This document shows, in pieces, positions 11,248-21,555 of a DNA stretch of 64,000 nucleotides. Origin of the DNA: Vesta saturnalis (taxonomy: Eukaryota; Arthropoda; Insecta; Coleoptera; Lampyridae); contig JARFJB010002414.1 in the NCBI GenBank assembly GCA_036346205.1, positions 186,001 through 250,000 of the forward strand. The letters are read 5' to 3'. A program made the position numbers and the translations under genes. Within the stretch, counting starts at the first letter, position 1; the number at the start of each line of letters is the position of its first letter. The notes below the pieces were generated by a model. The model saw only the letters and a list, made by a program, of their open reading frames with translations, ran no database searches and was not told the origin of the DNA.

Positions 11248-11580
11248 TTAAGACGTATCATTATGCTTTTTTTTAATTATAAGATGCCAAAACCTATTTA
11301 AACGGAGATTTTCTTCTTGTCTGTTAAAATTATTAGGGTGTTTATATACTTCAACAGCTTCACGTTGTAAACGAACATAATAATGAGTTTGTCTTGACAA
11401 TATTTCCATATTGCCAAATTGAATGTCATGATTTAGATTATTTAGGGCATGGTCAGCCACAACAGACCTCTCTGGTTTACCTAATCTACAAAATCTCATA
11501 TGTTCTTTACGTCTTGTAACAAAGCTACGTTTTGTGGTTCCGATGTATACTTTTCCACATGAACAACATAACTCCGGAAG
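11248..11580 (-). pseudogene. GIY-YIG endonuclease fragment of PLE
   Basis: The open minus frame begins LPELCCSCGKVYIGTTKRSF (from 11580) and continues RRKEH, HYYVRLQREAVEVYKHPNN and LRLNRFW, ending at 11248. The Cys cluster before VYIG, the Arg of KRSF..R.KEH, and the Glu of REAVE are the expected landmarks of PLE-type GIY-YIG nucleases. Roughly 110 residues survive. Upstream codons run into the inverted pLTR and a stop, so no RT is attached. The endonuclease part itself shows no internal stop, which suggests a fairly young insertion. Confidence 0.85.
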
Positions 11581-11694
11581 TTGGCTTTATACGTTTCTCA
11601 AACTGTTATATTAATAGCAGGCTTATCTTTGTGTTAATTTTTCAAATTTGACAAAATTGTTTACAACATCTTTAACAATTTTTAACAAATATTA

Positions 11695-11735
11695 CTACTG
11701 ACGAAGATAACTGTAAGTGTTATCGAAACGTTTAG
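11695..11735 (+). ncRNA. Hammerhead-like motif in inverted 5' pLTR
   Basis: An exact inverted partner of the motif at 10625-10665: CTACTGACGA-A-GATAAC, loop TGTAAGT, GTTATC-GAAAC-GTTTAG. Confidence 0.45.
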
Positions 11736-11792
11736 ATTGTATAATTTAAAATACACCATTAAAAAAACCCAAAAAAGATAAGTATTTTATTA

Positions 11793-11825
11793 GCCCCTAA
11801 AATATTTCGCACTTATTTACAAACA

Positions 11826-11828
<3 letters not shown>
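11793..11828 (+). repeat. Right end of a second mariner-family copy split by the PLE
   Basis: GCCCCTAAAATATTTCGC and CACTTATTTACAAACACC match the right terminus at 10064-10095. The preceding part, CTTCGGCAAACAGCCCCTAA, lies left of the PLE at 10512-10531. Confidence 0.75.

Positions 11829-11872
<44 letters not shown>
11828..11872. repeat. (TA)n microsatellite
   Basis: TA run. The right flank TAGTGGAA...CTTTGAGGTCG resembles, inverted, the flank of the TA tract at 26253. Confidence 0.9.
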
Positions 11873-11875
<3 letters not shown>

Positions 11876-12295
11876 GAACACTACACTTTGAGGTCGAAAT
11901 TTGTTATTAACTGGACACTTCGAGGTCGTTTCGTCATTTTGGTCAGGACCCCAAAGTGTACTCTACACTTTGGGGTCGTCATGACCCATACTGCTTATTA
12001 TATGATTAAAGGGTTATTTCGGGGACGTTATGAAAAATCATCCACAATGGGGTCACCATCATTAGCATTGATTGCAATTATAATATAAGAAATTTTAAGT
12101 ATCAGTCTCATTTTAACAGTAAATTGCTAAAACAGAAAGGATCCAGTTTGATTTTAAAAACCAACAAAATGTAAACCATCGTTGGAACACTTGTTTCACT
12201 ATTCTTCAAGAGGTTTAATTTTTCAATTTTATTAAATTATCTCGTAAAAACGAATTATTAACAGTAAGAGCACGAGTGCTCCAATTCTTTCCGGA
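11873..12295. other. Non-coding with a 14-bp perfect hairpin at 11947-11977
   Basis: GACCCCAAAGTGTA-CTC-TACACTTTGGGGTC is a perfect inverted repeat. Variants of CACTTTGAGGTCG recur at 11882 and 11917. No gene is seen. Confidence 0.55.
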
Positions 12296-12388
12296 AAGAT
12301 TTTTATTTTGCATGCGCATTGGTAGCTAGGCAATTAAATGTTTAATTGCCTTTTAGCATAGAATGCGAATTTGCAAAATAAAAATCTT
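12296..12388. repeat. Short palindromic MITE-like hairpin
   Basis: AAGATTTTTATTTTGCATGC pairs with GCGAATTTGCAAAATAAAAATCTT's arm, and the centre GGCAATTAAATGTTTAATTGCC is itself palindromic. Confidence 0.65.
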
Positions 12389-15164
12389 GCCCTTCAAGAG
12401 ATGAAGCACGAATGGTCTTTAGTTGGGGAATTAACTGAATCAATTATAGAAAAACGTCATGTTTTATGTTAGGTAAATTAACACTTTATTTATAACACGA
12501 AAATAATTTGTCAGAATGATAATTAATTATTTTAGATAGTAATAAGGTTGCTAGAAACAATTATGAAGCGGCAAGAAAAGTACCATGCTCTTCTTTTCAC
12601 TGTAAGTATTCCTTGGTAATTGGTCGATCATACATGAAGTTAATTAGCAGATGAAAAACTATAATAAGATGTAGTAAATTTAAACTATATGCTGACTGAA
12701 GGCACACTTAAAATTTTGTATATTTTAAAATTTATGTTGCAACAAACGGGCTATGTGTGGCAGAATATTTATTACCTTGTAATTTATAACTTTTATTCAG
12801 CTGCATAATCTTTTATTTAGAGTTTGGCTCTCAGAAACCAGATTAAAGTTTAAAATACTTTCAAAAGTTTATAATCATACAGTATTTTGTTATTTTTTGA
12901 ACTTTTAATCATAAGGCAATCTCAACTACCATCCATAATTTTCCTAGTTAGAGTACGTTCAGTGATCTCATACATCAATAAAAAAAGTTTAAATTTAAGA
13001 TAAGATCAAATACTGATCTCTGTTTTGTTGATGGTTGTAGATAACTTAGATAAGTCTGTCTCAATGATTTAATTTACGATTCCTATAATTTCATTTAAAA
13101 GGACATCTTCATTGTTTTGATTTTTAAAATCCATAGCAGTTCGCCATCGTACGAATTATTAATGCAAAGTTTCTACCATGGTTAGAATGAAGTAACGCCG
13201 ATGTAAATATCTAGTCTTTTATCAAAACTTCAGTAATTGTGACACTCTTGTGACTTAGTAGAACAAATCAATAATTCTTTACTTTTTGTCCCACGCGATT
13301 TTACCATTCTTGTCCTTAAACTTACCATATTGCCTAATTGTGTGAGCTAATTGACCACATTTTTAGCACCAATACCTGTGCATTCCTTCTTTAATACTTA
13401 GGATGCACTACTCTATCGTTAAATACACTGAAAACATGACCAGTAATTAAACGAATACAGTAAGATACACCTTAAAGTATGCTTTTGCTAATGCTAGGGG
13501 AATGCATGAATCACGGCAAAACAAGAGTAGACCTACCCCTCGCCTTGGCACAGAAATGTTTCTCGCATGAAATATTTAAAACCCCGTTTGATTTCAAGTT
13601 TCGCCCGAAGACCTCATAGAATTGTTGTTGACACCTTTATTTAAGCGTTTTACTACAAAATCATTACAGCTGATTTTAAGTCAATATTTGCCATTTATGT
13701 AAAAACATGCCGATGCACATTTGCGTCTTCTTCTAATGCATGTACTTAAATTGAACCTATGTTTTAACGTACAGTGTAGGTTTTAGTTCACCACCTGCGG
13801 GATTATACACAACAAATTTCATTCCGTCTTCGTCATATAACATGTGTAAAAACGACAGTTGCATGTTCGACCGTAGTTTTGAATAAAAGCGCTAATCCGA
13901 TATCGAAATTCTTTTATAATTTCAGCTATACTTCAAAATTGTGTATTTCTGTCTTACAGACGTTGATTTCTTCAGTTTTACAAGGTTTAAAAATGTGAAT
14001 TCTTCAGATAATAAATACGCCTTTTTAACTATCGAAAAACATCTTACATAAGTGGTACCAGATCATTTCTTCAACATATGTTGACAGTAAAGTTCAACGT
14101 CGTTTGAAGCTCTAAAATTAACGTTGCCAATAAGATATTATTATATTATATTTCGACGTGATTAATCTGCTTTATAGATATTAATTTCTTCAATTTTTCA
14201 GTTTTCAAAATACAAATTTTGTTAGTGTAAATGTCAATTACAACACTAAATCTAAACTTATTTATGATTATTACAAATAAAATTCATTAGTCTTTAATCA
14301 TAACTGATTTCTTTATCAGTTAGGCAATACGTTTTATTAGTTAACACGGAATTGCCTATGCTAAAAAGTCTTTCAACTGAAGCACTTGAAGGAGACTCGT
14401 ATTTTATTTAAGAAACAATTCTTTCAAGTACCTACTTAAAGTTTTCTTCATTATAAATGTTAATAAACGATGCTGCTTCTTTGGAAATAAGGGAAGTACT
14501 TCCTCTGCGGTTACGCTAAAAAAATTTGGCAAGGAGGCTACGGTAAATCATTATTTACAAAGCCTTCGACATAATTTTGTTTCATTATACTAATAATATG
14601 CAAAGAAAACAACGTAATTTTTAGAAAGCTTAAATCGCAAGGTCCAAACACTTCTTAATAAAGACAAAAGTTAAATGAATTAAATAAATAAATTGCAAAT
14701 ATCTTTTTTATTGCTAAGTAACGGTTAAAACTGAAATAACATGAACTTTGAAAGTCAAGTGATAACTAACAAAGAGAAAGGAGTAAACATAAGAGGATTA
14801 AAATACTTTCAACACTTATTGTATTCTTTCATTGAATAGCTAATACCTTGAAGAAGTGCAACCTCAATGTCAGCCCTACCCCCCCTTGCCGTTTACCACT
14901 AAAATAGAAGTTGTAAAATGGTGCCCGTAACATTTTGCGGGAAAATATAGAATTATACGTTCCGGCCAATCTAGTTGTCCTTGAAATAACAAAAACACAA
15001 ACACGTTATTAGGCGCTCATCGGAAATAGATGTAGTTCAGGTAAAGAATCACATTCGTATAGCGACCGGTGTTCAGTAAAAAATTTAAATGCAATTTGTT
15101 TTATTTTGATTCTACCATTTACCATTGAATAACTAATAGATTTTACTAAGGACAAAGAAACATT
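12389..15164. other. AT-rich intergenic DNA, nothing recognised
   Basis: No coding exon or repeat boundary could be supported on either strand. Confidence 0.45.
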
Positions 15165-15930
15165 ACAGTCCGCGCGGCCAAAGAATGCTTGAACGTTGGG
15201 TGCGCATTCGTCCAACTTCAAGTCTCTTAAGCGCGGCATGTCAGTGGCGTCGCCACCAAAAGCGCGTTCCGTTTATTATCAGGTATTACACTAATTAATT
15301 ATTTATTTCTGTTATTAAATATAACAACTAAATATAAAATATTTAGAGAACGAAATACTGATTGACGTACAAGTCGAAAAACTGGTGATAAATTTGGAGG
15401 ACGATTCAGAAACTGAAAGTGGTTGGTCTAGTGATGAATAATTGTGTGACTTATTTGTTAGTAGTATTTAATATTATTATAGTAGGTAATTATCGCCGTT
15501 TGAGTAACTTTTCCCCAAAGTGTATGGAAATATAAAAATTGATTACCTAAGAAATATCATAATTTTTTTAAATCCTGGATAATACTCTTCAAATACAGCC
15601 TAATCTGTTTCTATAATTAAAAATCGAACTTGTGCTTTTTTGATTTTCATAAACGATTAAACTGTTGTGTTCATTTGTAATTCAAATATAAAATTTATTA
15701 CTTGTTAACATGGTTATTTTTTTATTTTATAGATGTTTAAACTATTACTGTTCATATGTAATTCAAATAAATAAAATATTTTAAAATTTCTTGTAGTTTG
15801 GTCACGAATAATTGAAAACGCGACACCGACGCCACTGGTAATGCTTTCAGTCGCTATTGCGTTAACGAGTGCGGCTGAATGCACGAACATCCATGCGCGA
15901 CACGAGGCATTCTTTGGGCGCGCGGTCTGT
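15165..15930. mobile_element. Non-autonomous TIR transposon, about 770 bp
   Basis: ACAGTCCGCGCGGCCAAAGA (15165) is matched by the complement of TCTTTGGGCGCGCGGTCTGT (ending 15930), with few mismatches. A second inverted pair, CAGTGGCGTCGCC near 15242 and GACGCCACTGG near 15829, extends the arms. Inside, a plus-strand frame ends at 15441 in an acidic tail (LEDDSETESGWSSDE), perhaps the remnant of a transposase C-terminus. No transposase core remains. The superfamily is unassigned. Confidence 0.6.
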
Positions 15931-16275
15931 AGTAGACGAATATGAATTACTTTTACTTTTTAAGAACTAAGGCATACGCCCATTTCTTTTCTACAACGTC
16001 CATCTGATTTTGATACGATCATAAATACTATTTTCGTTTTAGACAATGCTTTTAATATCAATTATCCAAAAATCAAACACAAACAATTTCTAGCTGCGAC
16101 ATTAAAACAAATTAGATGTAATGTTGATGTAAAGATTTTTGTGCAAGGTGGTCGACGATTTTTTTAAATCACACTTTTTAAAGTAAATATTCAATTTACA
16201 CTCATTCGCGTCTTTTTTACAAATCAAACCTTTTGTATGTTTTGTTTTCTTTTTATCTATTAATTAGTTAAACGA
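15931..16275. other. AT-rich intergenic DNA, nothing recognised
   Basis: No feature supported. Confidence 0.5.
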
Positions 16276-17115
16276 AGCTAGGTACTCGATGTGGTAGGCG
16301 GAATAAAAAGCGACGGAAAAAAAGCCGGGGTATAAAAAGTCTGGTAAAAAAAGCAGGGAAAAAAAGCCGGGGGAAAAATGCGGCGGAAAAAAAGCAGGCG
16401 GAATAAAAAGCCGGCGAAATAAAAAGCCGAACGAAGTAAATAATACAAGAAAAGACAATAGTGATTTGATTGACTACTAACGGAGCAAAGAATTATTAAA
16501 CAATTGTGAAGTTTCATCTTTTCAATACCAAAATAACAACTACTATAATCATAATCTTTATGAAAGTTATTACGAACTATTTATATAAATTATAATAAAT
16601 AAATACTTAACATTTATCTAACTTATCCTAATATATTATAATTTAATTGGCACGTAATCTAATGGTGTGTCCAACTGCCGGAGGAAACGTCCGACGTCAC
16701 CATCATATTCCCTGCACAAATTGTTTAACCTCGTCTGTATATCTTCATACAGAGTTCGTTTCTTTTTCTTCGCCACAATTACCTAAATTGTTCTGTTGAA
16801 TTTTTGTTGAGTCTGCAGCGACCTCTTTTTTGATAATAAGGTATTGTGGCGAAGATAAAGAGATGAACTGTGTATGAGGATATGCAGACGAGGTTAAATA
16901 ATTTATGCAGGGAATATATGGTGACACCATCAGATTACGTTCGAATTAACACATAATACATTCGATAAACGTTCGACGCATACACCCAGATGTTCGTTCG
17001 GTTTTTATCCCACCGGCTTTTTCGCCGGCTTTTTTCCGCCGGTTTTTTTTTTCCGTGGCTTTTTTTACCAGGCCGTTCATACCCCGCCTTTTTTTTCCGC
17101 AGCTTATGATTCCTA
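16276..17115. mobile_element. Foldback element with GCCGGC-type tandem arms
   Basis: The left arm (16300-16440) is an imperfect tandem array of AAAAAGCCGGCGGAA-like motifs. The right arm (16990-17105) holds the complementary TTTTTCCGCCGGC-like array. Further in, 16650-16790 and 16848-16950 are inverted partners (GACGAGGTTAAA.. against TTTAACCTCGTC; CAGGGAATAT against ATATTCCCTG). The whole is a large imperfect palindrome centred near 16820. It has no coding capacity. The structure resembles foldback elements. Confidence 0.7.
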
Positions 17116-18230
17116 GATCCACTCGACATTACAGTCATAAATAACCCTATTGTTATTACACTTTCACTGAAGGCCGAAATCATTCATTGCACCACTAGTT
17201 TACGATTTTCAAACAAAAACATTGAATTTTACCTAAGCCCGGTAAATTGAAAGTATTGTTTTCTTATTCTATTACGTCTAAACTTGTGTTTTTTTTTCAA
17301 AACGGTAATGTTCGTTTGCCGGATTCAGTTTTACCTTGACGGTTTCAAATCGAAGGATTTGTTAGTACACTTTCGATAATAATAGGTCCCTCAGCATCTT
17401 TCTTACTATAAATATTGGTTCTTGATTTGATTAGCTTTTATTTTAAACTTTTAAAGGGTTTCTTCCTGGGTAACCATTAAAACAAGTTTTACTTGCAAAT
17501 TGTTGAGATAAGAATAGCAAAGCCTAGAAATGCGATTAAATTTTGATATAACCCTTGTTTATAGAATGTATATAAACAAGGATATAACATTGAAAAAGTG
17601 TACTTTTAACAAAACTACAATAAAATTAGAGGACCAACCTTGCATAGCATATATTGTTGAAAATAAAACTTATCTTTCTTTAGCTACCGATTTTTTTTAA
17701 ATTGCCTATACCACTACGTTTTTTGTAAAATCATTCCCGACGAATGTAAGAATAAATTTTCCTTATTTTCGCAAACAGCTTGAAAATAAAAGACAATAAT
17801 TAATTTTCGCTTTATCATTAAGATCTCTTTGAAAGCAGATTGAGAATTTTAATATTTTACCGGTTTATAATATTGAATTACCTACTTTTTCAGATATGTA
17901 CATTCTTTTAAAATCAGCCTTGAGAACAGCTTAAAATAAATGTTATTGTATGGTTAATAGCATCATTGTCCATTTCTGCAAATAGTTTAATGAGGCACCG
18001 TGATGAATCACATCGCATTGTTCATAATTACCAAAGGATTAAATACTTTGAGGGGGATATATTCAAGTATCTGCACAGAAACAAATAAATATTATAAATA
18101 CCCTAACTAACAATTACAATTCAGTTTTGATTTTGTTCTTCTGATATATTTCAATTTGTCGTATTTATTACATTAACTTTATATCCAGGTTGCCACAATT
18201 ATCGAATTAATTCACTTAATTAAGAGTATA
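17116..18230. other. AT-rich intergenic DNA, nothing recognised
   Basis: No feature supported. Confidence 0.45.
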
Positions 18231-18237
18231 TGTTAAA

Positions 18238-18454
18238 CGTAGATCGTGGTCTAGTCAAGAAAGGGCAATAGCTTTACAAGAATTTAAACAGGAATTTGAA
18301 AGTAAACAATTACCATGCACGGCTCAATGCAGTGCACTACGAAAAAAATCCTATTTTATTAAGCCGTAGTAGTCCACAAATCAAATCTTGGTTTGATAAT
18401 ATGTTAAGAATTTCAAAGTACCACGACAAAAGAACGGGAAGAACCAAAAAGTAA
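18238..18454 (+). pseudogene. Orphan C-terminal domain (RSWSSQERAIALQEF type), one frameshift
   Basis: Plus-strand codons read RRSWSSQERAIALQEFKQEF and continue to LPCTAQCSALRK. After loss of one A from the A7 run at 18342-18348 they continue as NPILLSRSSPQIKSWFDNML to a stop at 18452. The pattern (R-W-[ST]-x2-E+, then LP...C, then NP.L..R....I+.W..N) is a small domain often found at the C-termini of animal zinc-finger or transposon-derived proteins. The upstream frame closes within about 20 codons, so this is a terminal exon or a remnant. The indel could also be a sequencing error in the homopolymer. Function unknown. Confidence 0.5.
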
Positions 18455-18492
18455 AATAAAACGAAGTAAGTGAAAGAAATGTCTTAAATATA

Positions 18493-20580
18493 CAGGGTGG
18501 TCACAATGTTGGTTACAATGGGTCGTTGGGGGACACTTTTTGACAGAGTAAGTAATGTTTTAACCCTTTCCACTTTTTAGGGGTGGGGGGTTACTTTTAT
18601 ATGTTAAATGGAAAGGTGTAGTATTCTTTACAGATTCGTAATCTCCAGAAAAAACTACGTTATAATCAATGAATAATTTAATGCCAATGTCAATGTCACT
18701 ACGCTAAATTCAACAAAATTAAAAAGAAAATCAACAGAAGAAAAAACTGATATTAGGTACATTATTTTATTATAATAGGTGTTCAAAATGACGACCATTT
18801 TGTTCTAAACATTTATCAACCCTCTTTCGAAAAGAATTCCGCACTCTGATTAACATATCTGGGGTGATTTCACGAACTGCATGCGTAATCCTTTCTCTCA
18901 TGTCTTCGGCTGTAGTTGGAGCAGTCACCATGACTTTTTCTTTGACGAAACCCACAAGAAAAATCAAGAGGGGTTAAGCCTGGCGATCTTGCAGGCCAAT
19001 TTACTGGTCCCCACGTCCAATCCATCTGTTATGGTAAGTGTCATTCAATATAGCACGTGCTTCTCGACAGAAATGTGGTGGTGCGCCGTCTTGCTGGACC
19101 CAAATTGCTTCACGTTGTTGCTCTGGAATATTTGGCATCAGTCTTTGCAAGTCATTTCGAAGGAAATCGCAGTATCGCTGTCCATTAAGATTACCATCGA
19201 AAAAATGAGGTCCAATAACAACATCGCCAAATATCCCACACCAGGTATTTATCGACCAAGGGTGTTGATTAGTGACTGTTCGCATCATGTGTGGATTTTC
19301 TTGAGCCCAATAATGCATATTGTGACGATTGACTTGACCATGGTTAGTGAATGTTGCTTCGCCAGAAAATTTTATGTTTTCCAGTGAGTTGTTTTCATTA
19401 ATCCATTGTCGAAACCACCGACAAAATTGCACCCGTCTCTCGAAGTCCTGTTCATACAATTCTTGATATAAGGTAATATGGTAAGGATGAAATTTAAAAT
19501 TGTGCAAAATCCTGAGAACAGATGTTTTACATCCCGGCGTCTTTGGATAGATCTCGGGAACCAATATGAGGGTTGAGAGCTACTGTTCCCAAAACTCCTA
19601 CCGCCATGTCGTCGTTCGTTTTGGTTTTTCTCCTGCTGCGTTTTCTGGATGAGAGTTGGCCGATCTGGCGACTCCTAGTCTCTAATCTTTTGATCGCCAC
19701 GTGAGATTTTGGTGCTAAATGGGAAATCTTACCGCCCAAAGTTCAGAAGCATTGCGGTAGTTTTTCTACATTCTCCGAGAATTAACAACATGTCAACTTG
19801 GCAGTTGAATTCATTCATTTTAAGGATACGTAATTAAAATCTCAACTAAGATTATTAAATACGAACAGGAACAACAGAGATAATTAACAAACGAACAAAA
19901 CTAACACTAACTAACAATAAACGAACATAATGAACACTAATTTTAACAAGCCGCTTAAAATAAAGACTTTAAACTCGAAGATAATTTAAGGAAATTACTG
20001 GCAATGTCATAACATGTTAAGTCGTTCGTTGTCATAACTGCAACCGTGGCGGCTGGTGAATCATCGCTGCAGTGCCACATAGCTTAAAAAAAATCATGAA
20101 CTTTCTAAGAAAATAATTATTAACTATATAATCTAACCAAAATACCGTATTTTTTACCCAGTTGACATGTTAATTCTCGGAGGATGTAGAAAAAACAACG
20201 GCAATGCTTCTGAACAAAATGGTCGTCATTTCGAAAATCTATGTATTATAATAAAATAATGTACCTAATATCAGTTTTTTCTTTAGTTGATTATATTTTT
20301 AATTTTGTTGAATTTAGCGTAGTGACATTGACATTGGCATTAAATTATTCATTGATTATAACGTAGTTTCTTCTGGAGATTACGAATCTGGAAAGAAAAC
20401 TGCACCTTTCCATTTAACATTTAAAAGTTACCCCCACCCATAAACAGTGGAAAGGGTTAAAACATTACTTACTCTGTCAAAAAGTGTCCCCCAACGACCA
20501 ATTGTATCTCTAGAAATTTCATTTATTTTCAATCAGCCGTTTCTCAATATCGCTTTGTAACACTTTAAAGGACCACCCTG
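18493..20580 (-). mobile_element. Mariner-type transposon with ~230-bp TIRs, TA duplication
   Basis: CAGGGTGGTC at 18493 and GACCACCCTG ending at 20580 are flanked by TA on both sides. The inverted arms extend well over 200 bp: blocks such as ACACTTTTTGACAGAGTAAG and CAATGTCACTACGCTAAATT at the left recur inverted near 20460-20490 and 20310-20330. The transposase lies on the minus strand. Some internal arm segments differ by small indels, so the copy is not new. Confidence 0.88.
18770..19739 (-). pseudogene. Mariner-type transposase with lost catalytic Asp
   Basis: Minus-strand blocks in order: N-terminal helix-turn-helix region (19739-19527); FHPYHITLYQELYEQDFERR; the first catalytic block, which reads FSGEATFTNHGQVNRHN where the family has D at the Gly; WSINTWCGIFGDVVIGPHFF; the second block WVQQDGAPPHFCREAR; and NRWIGRGDQ. 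The third block (PELTPLDF-like) is missing or disrupted near 18970-19000. A C-terminus, ITPDMLIRVRNSFRKRVDKC...HFEHLL, follows in another frame. The D-to-G change and two frame breaks make it inactive. The arrangement is that of the insect mariner group also seen at 8977-9720. Confidence 0.88.
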
Positions 20581-20582
20581 TA

Positions 20583-21555
20583 CATAGATTGTAACATTAC
20601 AGCTAAATGGCAATCGCCGTTTAAAGGTTTAAACACCATGGCTGTGGGGTACCGTACTTAAATCTCTAACAGTTTTATTCGTACATAGGCCACCCAAATT
20701 GCATTATTTGTCCATTTAGTTTATTTTTAAGTCCATCACATGAAAGTTTACGTAGCTCAAAAATTATCTGAGGGTAATGTGCCTTTGGCAGGTACCCCAT
20801 TGTTCATTCACAAGCAAGTTTTAACAAAAGACATATTTTTACCTAGGAATTGTTTTTATTGAAGAGGTTTGTTTATCGACAGTATTACATTTTTATTGTA
20901 AGTAAATAAATTAATGCCGTTTATTTATTATATAAACTACAATTAAAGTATTACAACATAACACTAAAGATACGCTAACCTATTATCGGTTTTTGTACAT
21001 ATTTTACATACGGAGACTTTGAAGTCATGCAACTTCATTATTTTTAGCTGAAAATATAATTATGAAATTTTAACCAATAATGGACTTTTTATCAGTACAA
21101 TCATTGAGTATAAAATCATTTCTCAGTCAACGGTACAATCGAGAGGCGAGTAACTACGAGATTTCGCCACTGATCCTTCTAAAACAAAATTGAGATTTCT
21201 GTACATGACTGATTTTTTTTTAAATGTAATAAAATATTAAGATTGACTTGTTATTCTTATTGTAAGTACATTATTTCAATTCATATTTTGGTAGGTATAA
21301 GTATATTATTTATCATTATGAGAATAAATTTAACTGTTTACATTGGGTAGCTATTATTTATTTGTAATATTGTACAATCCTTATTAGTAATACATATAAT
21401 ACGAATTATACAAGTCTTATTATTTTATTACATAAAAAAATTTCACAGTTTTGTTTTAGCAGAGGTCATTTAATAGTGCATTTTAAAAAGTTTGCATGTA
21501 CTGATAAAGGTCCATTCTTATCAAAATTTGAAGAGGTTAACTTACAAATAAAAAA
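20583..21555. other. AT-rich intergenic DNA, nothing recognised
   Basis: No gene or repeat boundary was supported. Confidence 0.45.

Larger units (their letters stand above)
10537..11792 (-). mobile_element. Truncated Penelope-like element with inverted pLTRs and 13-bp TSD
   Basis: GCCCCTAAAATAT at 10524-10536 is repeated exactly at 11793-11805, and removing the insert rebuilds a continuous mariner-family end. The insert has inverted arms of roughly 200 bp (about 10570-10795 and 11585-11790), each with a hammerhead-like motif. Between them on the minus strand is the 3' part of a GIY-YIG endonuclease and a 3' UTR. The reverse transcriptase is absent: the endonuclease frame meets the inverted arm at about 11581. 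Inverted terminal repeats and 5' truncation are typical of Penelope-like elements. Confidence 0.8.

Noticed and set aside
18881..19387. Plus-strand 168-codon ORF
   Set aside because: Antisense of the mariner-type transposase on the minus strand.
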